NCBI GenBank assembly: GCA_016792585.1
Contig: JAEULB010000205.1
Coordinates: forward strand, 1-57,813
Direction: 5' to 3'
DNA from: Rhodospirillaceae bacterium
GTDB lineage: Bacteria > Pseudomonadota > Alphaproteobacteria > SHVZ01
DNA length: 57,813 nucleotides
Part shown: one piece after another, positions 16,290 through 24,903 of the stretch
Position numbering within the stretch: position 1 is the first letter of the stretch
How the letters are laid out: each line of letters starts with the position of its first letter
Program-made: the position numbers and the translations under genes
Notes under the pieces: model-generated
Told to the model about the DNA's origin: nothing
The model's input: the letters and a program-made list of their open reading frames with translations, nothing else
Databases searched by the model: none

Positions 16290-18050
16290 ATGGATCTCCA
16301 GGCCCTCGACGCGGCGTTCTTCCAGACCTCGAACCGCCCGCAGCGCGACGAGTCTCCGAGCGAGACCGGCCGGCTGTTCTCGGCCGAGCTGAACCAGGCG
16401 ATGAGCCAGCGCCGGCAGGACGCCGAGCCTCGACCGGAGCGCCTGCAGCCTGACGAGCGCAGCGCCAACCGGGCCGAGCGGCCCGCCCGCCGTGCCGATC
16501 CGGCCGAATCGCGCCCGCGCCGCCACTCGGAGGCCTCCGATCGGCCGGAGCGGAGCCAGGATCGCGTCGTCGCGAACGACCAGGATCCCGCCACCGCTTC
16601 GGTAGAAGCCGAATCTTCCGACGACGATGTCGCCATCGACGTCTTGGTGTCGGATCAGTCCGACCTCGACCAGTCCGGATCTGACGAGCCTGAGCTTGCC
16701 GCCGCCCCGGCCGAGCCGGCCCCTGCCAGCGTCGACACGCCCACCGCGGTCGCCGTCCCGGTACCGGTCGTGGTCGTCGAAATGGTCCCCGCCGCGTCTG
16801 CCTCCGACATCGAGGGCGTCCCTGCTGCCGCGGTTGTCGACAGCCAGACTCCGGTCCTTCCCGAGACGGCTCTTGCCGGGGAGCCGGTCGCGAGGGCCCC
16901 GGATGCCGACGGCTTCGCGATCCCCGCTGCCGCCGTGGTCCCGACCGAGATTGCCGCCGCCCCGTCGACGACGATGCCCACGGCCCCCGTGCAGATCGAA
17001 GCCGGAAGCCAGCCGACGGCCGCTCCGGCCCCGACGGCCGCACCTGCTCAGGTCGCCGTCGCATCGCCGGCAGCTCCCGTTGCAGATCAGGCCGCCGCAG
17101 CGGCTGCCGACCCGCAGGCAGCCACCCTCGTCCAGGCTCCCGTCACGGCAACCGCCACCGGCGCAGCCGCTCCTGGCACCAATCCGGCCATTGCCGTGAC
17201 CGTCGCTGCCGCCGCCGAGACGACCGCGCCCGCGACGGCGCCCTCCGCATTGCTGACCCTTCAGTCGATGGACGAGCCGACCCTGCCGGCCGCGCCGGTC
17301 GAGAACGCTCCCGCTCCTACCGCGACGGTGACCACGGCCGCGGTCCAGCCGACGGCTCAGGACGCAGGCATCGCAACGCAGGCCCAGACCCCGGACCAGG
17401 CGACCGTCGCAAGCCAGACCGCCGCTCCCGCAGCACCCGCTTCGACCTTCGCCGACGCGGTCGATGAAGCGGCCGTCGACGGCATCGCCGAGGCTGCGCA
17501 GGCGGACCAGGCGGAGCCGCAGGCCGCCAATCACCTTCATGCCCATGCCGAGCGCCGCGCCGGTGTCGACCAGATGCTTCGTGCCGAGTCCTCGCAGCCG
17601 GCCCGGCAGAATCTGCCGCCGCAGCCGGTCGCCGATCAGATCGCAGTCCGCATCGCCAAGCAGACCCAGTCCGGCGACGGCAAGATCACGATGCAGCTGC
17701 GCCCCGAGGCGCTCGGCCGCGTCGATGTCGACCTGGAAGTGCGCAAGGACGGGTCGATGCGGGCCGTGATTTCGGTCGAAAAGCCGGAAACCCTCGAGTG
17801 GCTGAAGCGGGATGCCCAGCACTTGGAACGGGCCTTGCAAGACGCTGGGATGAAGACCGACTCGGGCAGCCTGAACTTCGCCCTCCGCGAGCAGCGACAG
17901 GATGGTTCGGGCGGCTTCTCCAGGTCGGGGCGCCGCAGCCCCGGCTTCGAGGGAGGGGCCGAGCCTAGCGAAGGTCGAATGGCAGAGGCCCGCATGGCCG
18001 AAGCCGCCGCCCGCCGGAATGCCCGGGGTGGCGTGGATGTGAGGATCTGA
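16290..18050 (+). CDS. fliK: flagellar hook-length control protein
   Basis: This 586-residue FliK-type protein is the secreted ruler that sets hook length and triggers the export switch. The first 100 residues are charged and Arg-rich, the middle (about 120-430) is low-complexity Ala/Pro/Thr/Val, and the compact C-terminal domain carries the Flg_hook signature ITMQLRPEALGRVDVDLEVRKDG (split around residues 467-489) followed by LEWLKRDAQHLERALQDAGM. It is longer than the enterobacterial protein (about 400 residues), with the extra length in the linker. It is followed after 11 bases by flgD and then flgE, the cap and hook genes it works with, under a probable sigma-54 promoter. Confidence 0.88.
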   Translation: MDLQALDAAFFQTSNRPQRDESPSETGRLFSAELNQAMSQRRQDAEPRPERLQPDERSANRAERPARRADPAESRPRRHSEASDRPERSQDRVVANDQDPATASVEAESSDDDVAIDVLVSDQSDLDQSGSDEPELAAAPAEPAPASVDTPTAVAVPVPVVVVEMVPAASASDIEGVPAAAVVDSQTPVLPETALAGEPVARAPDADGFAIPAAAVVPTEIAAAPSTTMPTAPVQIEAGSQPTAAPAPTAAPAQVAVASPAAPVADQAAAAAADPQAATLVQAPVTATATGAAAPGTNPAIAVTVAAAAETTAPATAPSALLTLQSMDEPTLPAAPVENAPAPTATVTTAAVQPTAQDAGIATQAQTPDQATVASQTAAPAAPASTFADAVDEAAVDGIAEAAQADQAEPQAANHLHAHAERRAGVDQMLRAESSQPARQNLPPQPVADQIAVRIAKQTQSGDGKITMQLRPEALGRVDVDLEVRKDGSMRAVISVEKPETLEWLKRDAQHLERALQDAGMKTDSGSLNFALREQRQDGSGGFSRSGRRSPGFEGGAEPSEGRMAEARMAEAAARRNARGGVDVRI

Positions 18051-18061
18051 GGAGCTCGACG

Positions 18062-18733
18062 ATGACCGTGTCCACCGTCAACCAGACCACCGCTTCGACG
18101 AGCGCAGCCACCAGCTCGGCCACCTCGCTCGCCAAGCTGTCGGAGAACTACACCGCGTTCCTGAAGCTGCTGACCGCTCAGCTGCAGAACCAGGATCCGC
18201 TGAAGCCGATGGACACCAAGGATTTCACTCAGCAGCTCGTTCAGTTCGCCGGCGTCGAGCAGTCGATCGCCGTGAACAAGAACCTCGAGAACCTCATCAC
18301 GCTGCAGACCGCGTCCCAGAACGCGGCGGCGACCAGCTATATCGGCCGCACGGTCGAGTCGATCGGCGACAAGCAGCCCCTGAAGGACGGCAAGGCAACG
18401 TGGGGCTATGCCTTCGACGGCACGCCGAGCACGGTCCAGATCTTCATCAAGGACAAGGACGGCACCGTCGTCTACCAGACGACCGGTGAGACCGGAGCCG
18501 GCGGCCACTCCTTCGAGTGGAACGGCAAGGATCTGAACGGCCTCGACGCGCCCGCTGGCGACTACACGATCAGCATCAGCGCCAAGGATGCCGCCAACAA
18601 CAACGTCAAGACCTCGACCTCCGTCAATCTGGTGATCGACGCGGTCGAGATGCACACCGAGGGTGCCGTGCTGCTCTCGGGCAAGCAGATCGTGAACATC
18701 AACGACATCATCCGAATCAAGGGCGTCGCATAG
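18062..18733 (+). CDS. flgD: flagellar hook assembly (capping) protein
   Basis: This 223-residue protein matches the usual FlgD length. The N-terminal secretion and cap region has FLKLLTAQLQNQDPLKPMD (about 35-53) and FTQQLVQFAGVEQS, the family signature. The C-terminal half carries the FlgD Ig-like/tudor fold segment ending DYTISISAKDAANN and VNLVIDAV. It forms the pentameric scaffold on which FlgE subunits polymerise and is released once the hook is complete. A ribosome binding site (GAGGAGC) precedes the ATG. Between fliK and flgE, it completes a hook operon. Confidence 0.95.
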   Translation: MTVSTVNQTTASTSAATSSATSLAKLSENYTAFLKLLTAQLQNQDPLKPMDTKDFTQQLVQFAGVEQSIAVNKNLENLITLQTASQNAAATSYIGRTVESIGDKQPLKDGKATWGYAFDGTPSTVQIFIKDKDGTVVYQTTGETGAGGHSFEWNGKDLNGLDAPAGDYTISISAKDAANNNVKTSTSVNLVIDAVEMHTEGAVLLSGKQIVNINDIIRIKGVA

Positions 18734-18780
18734 GCGCGCGCCGAAGCTGAGCCAAGAGAGATCAGGCAAGGAGACGTGAC

Positions 18781-20097
18781 ATGACTGGTATTTACGGAGC
18801 CCTGTTTTCCGGCGTGACGGCCCTGAACGCTCAGTCGCAGAGCATGGCCGCCCTTTCGGACAACATCTCCAACGTGAACACGGTCGGGTACAAGCGCACG
18901 ATCGCGCGCTTCTCGACGCTGGTCACGGACACCACGTCCCGCGCCCGCTACTCGCCCGGCGGCGTGCAGGCCACGCCCTTCCAGCAGATCGACAAGCAGG
19001 GCCTGATCCAGGCCTCCTCGTCGACCACCGACCTCGCCATCAGCGGCAAGGGTTTCTTCGTGGTGAACACCCGGTCTGCCCAGACCGCGACCGGCGCCGC
19101 GAACGTCTTCACCCGGGCCGGCGGCTTCACCACCGACAAGAACGGCTTCCTGGTCAACGCCGGCGGCTACTTCCTGCAGGGCTATAAGCTCGACACGGCC
19201 GGCAACTTCCTGACGCCCGCCGGCGTGACGACCAACGCCACCGACCTGTTCTCGAACCTGCAGTCGGTCAACCTCGCCGACCAGACCTCAGTCGCGGTCC
19301 CCACCCGCAACGTCGGCATCATCGCCAACCTGCCGCCGACCACCGGCGTCACCCCGACCCAGCAGACCAACGTCACGGTCTATGACTCGCTCGGCCAGAC
19401 CCAGCAGATGCTGCTGACCTGGACGCCGACCGCGCTGAACAACTGGACCGTCACGATGTCGTTCAACCCGACATCGATCACCGCGCCGGCCACGGCCTTC
19501 ACGGTGGTGTTCAACAACGCGGGCCAGCTGATCCAGGTCGGCACCAACACGACGCCGTCGGCCTCCGGCATCCTCGCGGTCTCCGGCATCAACTTCTCGG
19601 CCGTCGTCGGCACCGTCGCCGGCGTGACGCAGCCGACCACGATCAACCTGAACCTCGGCACCATCGGCCAGGGCAACGGCCTCTCGCAGGTCGCCGGCGG
19701 CTATACCGTCAACTCGCTGACCCAGGACGGCGTGGCGCCGGCCGGCGTCTCCGGCGTCTCGGTCGACGACTCCGGCTTCGTCACGGTGGTCTATGCCAAC
19801 GGCCTTTCGAGCCGGATCTACCGCCTCGCGGTCGCGACCTTCCAGAACCCGAACGCGCTGCAGCGGAAGGAAGCCAACACCTACGGGACGACCGACATCT
19901 CGGGCGACCCGCAGCTCCGCCCGGCCCGCACCGGCACCTCGGGCGCGATCTCGCCTTCCTCGCTCGAGAACTCGACGGTCGACCTCGCCGAGGAGTTCAC
20001 CAACATGATCATCACCCAGCGCGCCTACACGGCCGCGACCAAGGTGATCACCACCGCCGACGAGATGCTGGACGAAGTCGTCCGCCTGAAGCGGTAA
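18781..20097 (+). CDS. flgE: flagellar hook protein
   Basis: This 438-residue hook subunit has the N-terminal rod-class signature ALNAQSQSMAALSDNISNVNTVGYKR (split, about 14-39), Thr/Val/Asn-rich central domains D1-D2, and the C-terminal coiled-coil segment DLAEEFTNMIITQRAYTAATKVITTADEMLDEVV. It polymerises outside the cell into the flexible universal joint. The central domains hold many Ser/Thr, a possible substrate for the surrounding glycosyltransferases, but no site can be assigned. A good ribosome binding site (AAGGAG) lies 7 bases before the ATG. The gene ends in a strong bidirectional terminator shared with the convergent GT41 gene. Confidence 0.96.
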   Translation: MTGIYGALFSGVTALNAQSQSMAALSDNISNVNTVGYKRTIARFSTLVTDTTSRARYSPGGVQATPFQQIDKQGLIQASSSTTDLAISGKGFFVVNTRSAQTATGAANVFTRAGGFTTDKNGFLVNAGGYFLQGYKLDTAGNFLTPAGVTTNATDLFSNLQSVNLADQTSVAVPTRNVGIIANLPPTTGVTPTQQTNVTVYDSLGQTQQMLLTWTPTALNNWTVTMSFNPTSITAPATAFTVVFNNAGQLIQVGTNTTPSASGILAVSGINFSAVVGTVAGVTQPTTINLNLGTIGQGNGLSQVAGGYTVNSLTQDGVAPAGVSGVSVDDSGFVTVVYANGLSSRIYRLAVATFQNPNALQRKEANTYGTTDISGDPQLRPARTGTSGAISPSSLENSTVDLAEEFTNMIITQRAYTAATKVITTADEMLDEVVRLKR

Positions 20098-20128
20098 CGG
20101 TTCCAACCGACTCTAGAACGGAGTCGTC

Positions 20129-20160
20129 GCGGCGGGGGATCAATCCCCCGCCGCTTTCGT
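20129..20160. terminator. rho-independent terminator after flgE
   Basis: A perfect ten-base stem, GCGGCGGGGG (20129-20138) with CCCCCGCCGC (20145-20154), and loop ATCAAT is followed by TTTCGTTT. It terminates the fliK-flgD-flgE transcript. The stop codon of the convergent GT41 gene (20140-20142) lies in the loop, so the hairpin can also form in that opposing message, although no U-tract is seen in that direction. Confidence 0.85.
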
Positions 20161-22560
20161 TTGGTCCCGACACCACCGCCGCCACAGCGCGCGGTAGACA
20201 CGCTCGAGATGGAGCACCGATCGCCCCGCGTCGCAGAGGCGAGATTGGACGACCTCGTCGCGAAGCGAGCGCCGGAGCGCGGCTAGGCCTTCGCGATCGG
20301 CCGACCATTCAGCCGCGCGCGCCACATAGCCCGCGCCGTCGAGCGCCACCCAGTTTGGCCGTCCGGCGCGGACCAGCATCGAAGCCGCCCAGCGCGACAT
20401 CATCGTCTCGCCGAGCAATGTCACCACGGGCACGCCCATCCACAGCGCTTCGAAGGTCGTGGTGGAGCCGTTGAAGGGCACGGTGTCGAGCGCGATGTCG
20501 ACGTGGTTGTAGAGCGCGAGATGAGCACCGACCGGATCGGCGGTCGTCGTCGAGGAGACGATCGTCAGGCGCTCAGGCCCGATGCCTTCGGCACGGAACA
20601 AGCCATAGATCCGTTCGCGCAGCCTGGCCGAGGCGAAGGCGTTCCGGTACTTCAGCATCAGCCGCGATCCCGGGACGGCGTTCAGCGCCCCGGCCCACAG
20701 CCGCACCGTCTCGCCGGTGATCTTCGACGGGTTGTTGAAGGAACCGAAGGTGATCCGGCCTTCGGCGAGAACCGGCGGCGGTCCGATCACCGGCGCGCCG
20801 TCGATCGGGCGCTGGATCGAGAAGACCGGGACCCGCACCACCCGCTCGCTGAAGCGCTCGGCAGATCGGCGCGGCACCACGGTCAGATCGGCGATCAGGT
20901 AGCCCATCCCCGGGACCGCGCTGGTGGTGCCGTCATGGGCGCTGACGACGACCGGCGCCGGCTGGTGCGCGGCGACGAGTCCGCGATTGCGGTCGAAGTG
21001 GCTGGCGAGGATCACTAGCACGTCCACGCCCTGCCGCCGGATCAGGCGCGCCGCCTCCATGTCGGAGAGCCCTTGGACCGAGTGCCACTCGTCGACCAGC
21101 GCCTTCAGCTGTTCGGTCACGTGATCGGGCTTCTGCACGTCGGCGAAGGCCACGACCTTGAACTTCTCCGCATTCCGGTCGGAGATCCAGGGCCAGACGT
21201 TGCGCGAGATCGGATGATGGCGGAAGTCGGAGGAGAGATAGCCGATCGTGAGCCGCCGGTCCGGATCGCGGGCATTGGCGAAGGCGACGGCGGCAGCCGG
21301 AGCGGCGGCGAACTTGGCGGCGAAACGCCGGTGCTCGGCAAACAGCCGCGCCGTCGAGAGCCCGGCCACGTAGAGCATCGAGGTCAGCAGATTGCGATGA
21401 ACCTCGAGCACGCTCGGCACCAGCGCCAGGGTTCGTCCATAGTGGACCACCGCGCTTTCCGAATCGCCGAGCGCGAGCATCACGCTCGCCATGTTGTTGT
21501 GCGCCTCGGCCATGGCGGGTGCGAGGGCGACCGCAGAGCGCGCATGCACGATCGCCCGGTCGAGGTCGCCTGACGCGCGAAGCGTCGCGGCGATGTTGGC
21601 GTGGAACTCACCCTGCTCCGGCTTGACCTCAAGTGCCGCTCCGAGCGCCTTCTTTGCCTCGGCGTAGCGCTCGCGGTCGTGCAGCCAGCGGCCGAGCCCG
21701 TTGTTCGCCTCGGCGAATGCCTTCTTCGCGGCGAGCGCACGACGGAACTCCGGTCCCGCCCCGTCCTGCTCGGGGCCGGACATCAAGGCGTTGCCGAGGT
21801 TGTTGTGGATCTCGCCGAGATGGGGAGAGATCACGGCGGCGCGGCGGAAGGTTGCAATCGCCTCGAGGTTGCGCTGGGCGAGCAGCACGTTGCCGCGATT
21901 GTTGTGGAGCTCGGCGGAGAGCGGATCGTGTTCCAGGCCTTCGTCGTAGACGGCGAGAGCCTGGTCGAGGCGGCCGGCCTCCTGGTGCAGTCCTGCAAGC
22001 TTGAGGCGGCCGTCGCGGGTCTTGGGATCGAGACGCAACGCCTGGCGGAATGCCTTGGCGGCGCCTGCGAGATCGCGCGACGCCGCCAGCAGCGTGCCGA
22101 GCGCGATCTGGGCCGCGGCGCTCAGGGCCTCGATCGCCGCCGCTCGCCTCGCCCGCCTCAGCGAGGCCAGGTACTCGGCCGTCGCCTGCCCCACCAGGCC
22201 GAGCGTCGACCAGGACCCGGCGTTGTCCGGCTCCAGCGAGAGGCTCCGGCGCAACGCGGCCTCTGCCTCGCGCGCACGCCCGGTGGTCATTGCTGCGAGG
22301 GCATGGTCGGCGTGGAACTGTGCGATCAGCGGCGCCGCTGCCGCGGCCTTGGCGAGATCGGGCAGCGCGTCCGCCGGCCGCCCGGCCTGGAAGGTCGCGA
22401 GCCCGGCCAGGTGGAGTGCGTCGGCACTGTCCGGCACGCGCTCGAGGGCACGGCGGTAATAGGCCTCGGCCTCGGCCATCCGGCCGGCGCGGTGACGTGC
22501 GAGCCCCTCGTCGATCAGCGCGGCCGCCGCCCGGTCGGCCTCGGTATCCCCTGCCCGCAT
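20140..22560 (-). CDS. TPR-domain O-GlcNAc transferase-like protein (GT41) within the flagellar locus
   Basis: This is the longest GT41 paralog, 806 residues, with about ten TPRs over residues 15-395 and a canonical catalytic domain: H449 in YLSSDFRHHP, K613 in FGSFNNPSKI, and LDTVPFNGSTTTFEALWMG in the donor loop. It is separated from the main GT operon by about 7 kb and lies between flgE and sciP on the opposite strand, so it is its own transcription unit. The more extended TPR array suggests a larger or different acceptor. Caulobacter FlmG, a TPR-GT protein that glycosylates flagellin, is the nearest functional precedent I know. No clear ribosome binding site precedes the ATG at 22560, and upstream bases are shared with the sciP promoter. 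Confidence 0.9.
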   Translation of the reverse strand: MRAGDTEADRAAAALIDEGLARHRAGRMAEAEAYYRRALERVPDSADALHLAGLATFQAGRPADALPDLAKAAAAAPLIAQFHADHALAAMTTGRAREAEAALRRSLSLEPDNAGSWSTLGLVGQATAEYLASLRRARRAAAIEALSAAAQIALGTLLAASRDLAGAAKAFRQALRLDPKTRDGRLKLAGLHQEAGRLDQALAVYDEGLEHDPLSAELHNNRGNVLLAQRNLEAIATFRRAAVISPHLGEIHNNLGNALMSGPEQDGAGPEFRRALAAKKAFAEANNGLGRWLHDRERYAEAKKALGAALEVKPEQGEFHANIAATLRASGDLDRAIVHARSAVALAPAMAEAHNNMASVMLALGDSESAVVHYGRTLALVPSVLEVHRNLLTSMLYVAGLSTARLFAEHRRFAAKFAAAPAAAVAFANARDPDRRLTIGYLSSDFRHHPISRNVWPWISDRNAEKFKVVAFADVQKPDHVTEQLKALVDEWHSVQGLSDMEAARLIRRQGVDVLVILASHFDRNRGLVAAHQPAPVVVSAHDGTTSAVPGMGYLIADLTVVPRRSAERFSERVVRVPVFSIQRPIDGAPVIGPPPVLAEGRITFGSFNNPSKITGETVRLWAGALNAVPGSRLMLKYRNAFASARLRERIYGLFRAEGIGPERLTIVSSTTTADPVGAHLALYNHVDIALDTVPFNGSTTTFEALWMGVPVVTLLGETMMSRWAASMLVRAGRPNWVALDGAGYVARAAEWSADREGLAALRRSLRDEVVQSRLCDAGRSVLHLERVYRALWRRWCRDQTKAAGD

Positions 22561-22607
22561 GGCGCCAGAACATACGGGCAGGTCTCGTCCCTGTCATCCG
22601 CAGGGCG

Positions 22608-22624
22608 TTCAGAGTTTGTTAACC
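22608..22624 (+). promoter_or_regulatory. candidate CtrA box upstream of sciP
   Basis: TTCA (22608-22611), seven bases, then TTAACC (22619-22624) is one mismatch from the CtrA consensus TTAA-N7-TTAAC. It is 49 bases before the sciP ATG in the region shared with the divergent GT41 gene. In Caulobacter, sciP is transcribed under CtrA control, so the site makes biological sense. It could also affect the GT41 gene. Confidence 0.6.
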
Positions 22625-22672
22625 CTCCCGGGTCATGCTTCGTCGGCGCATAACTCCAGCCCGTGGACCGAC

Positions 22673-22954
22673 ATGACCGTGAACCTGCTCCTCCCCGAGG
22701 CTCAAAGCGCGATCCGGCTGCGCGAGCTGCCCCCGCCCGACACCAGGCGGTGGGTCGCCCGCCGCAAGGCGCAGGTTGTTGCCGCCGTCCGCGCCGGCGT
22801 TCTTTCCCTCGAGGATGCGTGCCGGCGCTACAATCTCTCGGTCGAGGAGTTCCAGGCGTGGGAACAGGCCCTGTCTAAGCACGGGCTCCGCGGCTTGAGG
22901 ACCACCCGGATCGCGGCCTACCGTCCGCGACTGATCTCCGCCGCCGACGACTGA
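22673..22954 (+). CDS. sciP: DUF1153 / SciP-type CtrA inhibitor
   Basis: This 93-residue helix-turn-helix protein of the DUF1153 family includes the segments ELPPPDTRRWVARRKAQVVA (about 18-37), LSLEDACRRYNLSVEEFQAW and HGLRGLRTTRIAAYR, which match Caulobacter SciP closely. SciP binds CtrA and blocks transcription activation in swarmer cells, setting the timing of flagellar and cell-cycle genes. The start is the ATG at 22673; the open frame upstream is not family-like. A CtrA-type site lies just upstream, and fliF, a classic CtrA target, just downstream, suggesting a feedback loop at this locus. Confidence 0.9.
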   Translation: MTVNLLLPEAQSAIRLRELPPPDTRRWVARRKAQVVAAVRAGVLSLEDACRRYNLSVEEFQAWEQALSKHGLRGLRTTRIAAYRPRLISAADD

Positions 22955-22988
22955 GCTCCTCTAGAATCGGTCCAGCGTTCCTCTTCAA

Positions 22989-23090
22989 GGGCCTGTTCTT
23001 GCTTTTTCACAAAAATTAGCTAAAATTTTACAAAATTGGGGTTCTCCCAAGCGGTAATTTGAGTTAGCTTGGGGTAGGCAAATTTTTCCC
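22989..23090 (+). promoter_or_regulatory. AT-rich promoter region of the fliF operon
   Basis: The 234-base gap between sciP and fliF contains about 90 bases much richer in A/T than its surroundings (23001-23090). Inside are TTAG-N7-TTTAC at 23016-23031, two mismatches from a CtrA box, and GG-N10-GC with a perfect TTGCT -12 box at 22989-23003, a weak sigma-54-like match. The fliF ATG is about 180 bases further on. This is the obvious main promoter of the fliF-flhG operon, but the exact sigma factor cannot be decided by eye. Confidence 0.45.
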
Positions 23091-23188
23091 AGCCTCGAAT
23101 CGACCTTGGCAGCTGTCTTGGGTTCGCGATTCGCGGCATGACCCGCCGAACCTCGGCCTTGAGGGCGGCATGACGGTTGAGGGGGGCC

Positions 23189-24847
23189 ATGAACGCTCTC
23201 GTCCAGATGGCCAAGAACCTTGGCGCGGTACGTCTCGCTGCGCTCGGTGGCGTTGGCCTGGTGATGCTCGGCTTCTTCATCTTCCTGATGACGCGGCTGT
23301 CGCAGCCCGACTTGGCGCTTCTTTACGCCGACCTCGATCCAGCGGAAGCCGGACAGATCGCCGCCCGCCTCGAGCAGCAGCAGATCCCCTATCGCATCGC
23401 CGGCGGCGGCACCCAGATCCTCGCCGCAGCCGACAAGACGGCGCAGCTGCGCATCCAGCTCGCCGAAGCCGGCCTGCCGACCGGCGGTTCGATCGGCTAC
23501 GAGATCTTCGACAAGACCCAGAGCCTCGGCACCTCGAACTTCGTCCAGTCGATCAACCAGGTGCGCGCGCTCGAGGGCGAGCTGTCTCGCACCATCACCG
23601 CGATCCAGGGCGTCCGCGCCGCGCGCATCCATCTCGTGCTGCCGAAGCGCGAGGTATTCAGCCGCGAGCGCCAGGAGCCGAGCGCGTCGGTTGTGCTCCG
23701 CATGAAGGGCGCCGGCCGTCTCGACAAGCCGCAGGTCCAGGCGATCCAGCACCTGGTCGCGGCCGCGGTTCCCGATCTCAAGCCGTCGCGCATCTCGATC
23801 ATCGACGATCGCGGCAACCTGCTCGCCCGCGGCGGCGAGTCCAACCAGTCCCAGCTCGCCTCGGCCAATGCCGAGGAGATGCGTATCGCCTACGAGCAGC
23901 GCGTGGCACGCGCGGTCGAGACGCTGCTTGAGCGCTCGGTCGGCATCGGCAAGGTGCGCGCCGAAGTCTCGGCCGACCTGAACTTCGAACGCGTCGTCGA
24001 GAACTCGGAAATCTTCGATCCGGCGAGCCAGGTCGTGCGCTCGACCCAGACCGTCGAAGAGAACTCCTCTACCAGCGAGAACCAGGCGAACCAGGGCGTC
24101 ACCGTGCAGTCGAACCTGCCGGAGACCCAAGGCGGCCTCAACGTCGGCGGCTCGACCGCCTCCGGCGCCAAGAACGCGCGGAACGAGGAGACGGTCAACT
24201 ACGAGATCTCGAAGACCGTCCGCAACACGATCCGCGAGGCCGGTGCGCTGAAGCGCATGACCATCGCGGTGCTGGTCGACGGCACCTACACCGGGTCCGA
24301 CCGCACCTATCAGGCGCGCCCGCAGGAGGAGCTGACCAAGCTCGAAGCGCTGGTGAAGACCACCGTCGGTTTCAACGCCGACCGCGGCGACTCGATCGAG
24401 GTCGTCAACCTGCCCTTCGCGCAGGTCGAGGACATCGCCGATACGACCGCGACCCTGTTCGGCTTCTCCAAGCGCGAGTTCCTGCAGCTCGCCGAGATCA
24501 TCGTGCTCGCCGTCGTCGGCCTGCTGGTGATCCTGCTGGTCGTCCGCCCGGTGCTGACGCGCCTGTTCGAGGCGCTGCCGGCCGCGGGTGCCGCGCTCGG
24601 CCAGGTGACGCCGACCGGCGCGCCGGCGGGCGTCGCCGCCCTCGCCGGCCCGCTCGACCCGTCGGCCGCCGCGCTGGCGCCGCCCGAGGAGGAGCCGGAG
24701 GATCTGCTGGACGCGATGATCGACATCAACCGCGTCGAAGGCCGCGTCCGCGCCTCGTCGCTGAAGAAGATCGGCGAGATCGTCGACAAGCACCCGGAAG
24801 AGGCCGTCGCCATCGTCCGGAACTGGATGTACCAGGAAGCTGGTTGA
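23189..24847 (+). CDS. fliF: flagellar MS-ring protein
   Basis: This protein of about 552 residues forms the MS ring in the inner membrane, the base on which rotor and export gate assemble. It has a transmembrane segment at about 17-37 (LGGVGLVMLGFFIFLMTRL), the YscJ/FliF periplasmic ring domains with LYADLDPAEAGQIAARLEQ and LPKREVFSRERQEPSASVVL, a second transmembrane segment near 435-455 (IIVLAVVGLLVILLVVRPVL), and a C-terminal FliG-binding tail (EEAVAIVRNWMYQEAG). The start is the ATG at 23189 after GAGGGGGG. A TTG four codons upstream is possible but would lie inside that ribosome binding site. It heads the second flagellar operon. Confidence 0.95.
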   Translation: MNALVQMAKNLGAVRLAALGGVGLVMLGFFIFLMTRLSQPDLALLYADLDPAEAGQIAARLEQQQIPYRIAGGGTQILAAADKTAQLRIQLAEAGLPTGGSIGYEIFDKTQSLGTSNFVQSINQVRALEGELSRTITAIQGVRAARIHLVLPKREVFSRERQEPSASVVLRMKGAGRLDKPQVQAIQHLVAAAVPDLKPSRISIIDDRGNLLARGGESNQSQLASANAEEMRIAYEQRVARAVETLLERSVGIGKVRAEVSADLNFERVVENSEIFDPASQVVRSTQTVEENSSTSENQANQGVTVQSNLPETQGGLNVGGSTASGAKNARNEETVNYEISKTVRNTIREAGALKRMTIAVLVDGTYTGSDRTYQARPQEELTKLEALVKTTVGFNADRGDSIEVVNLPFAQVEDIADTTATLFGFSKREFLQLAEIIVLAVVGLLVILLVVRPVLTRLFEALPAAGAALGQVTPTGAPAGVAALAGPLDPSAAALAPPEEEPEDLLDAMIDINRVEGRVRASSLKKIGEIVDKHPEEAVAIVRNWMYQEAG

Positions 24848-24856
24848 TCTTGAGAG

Positions 24857-24876
24857 CGGCGGCCTCAGGGCCGCCG
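24857..24876 (+). other. intergenic stem-loop between fliF and fliG
   Basis: CGGCGGCC (24857-24864) pairs perfectly with GGCCGCCG (24869-24876) around a four-base loop. No U-tract follows and the operon continues, so it may be an mRNA stability or partial attenuation element rather than a terminator. Confidence 0.45.
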
Positions 24877-24903
24877 TGTCGTTGAGGGGAAGGGAGAACC
24901 ACG

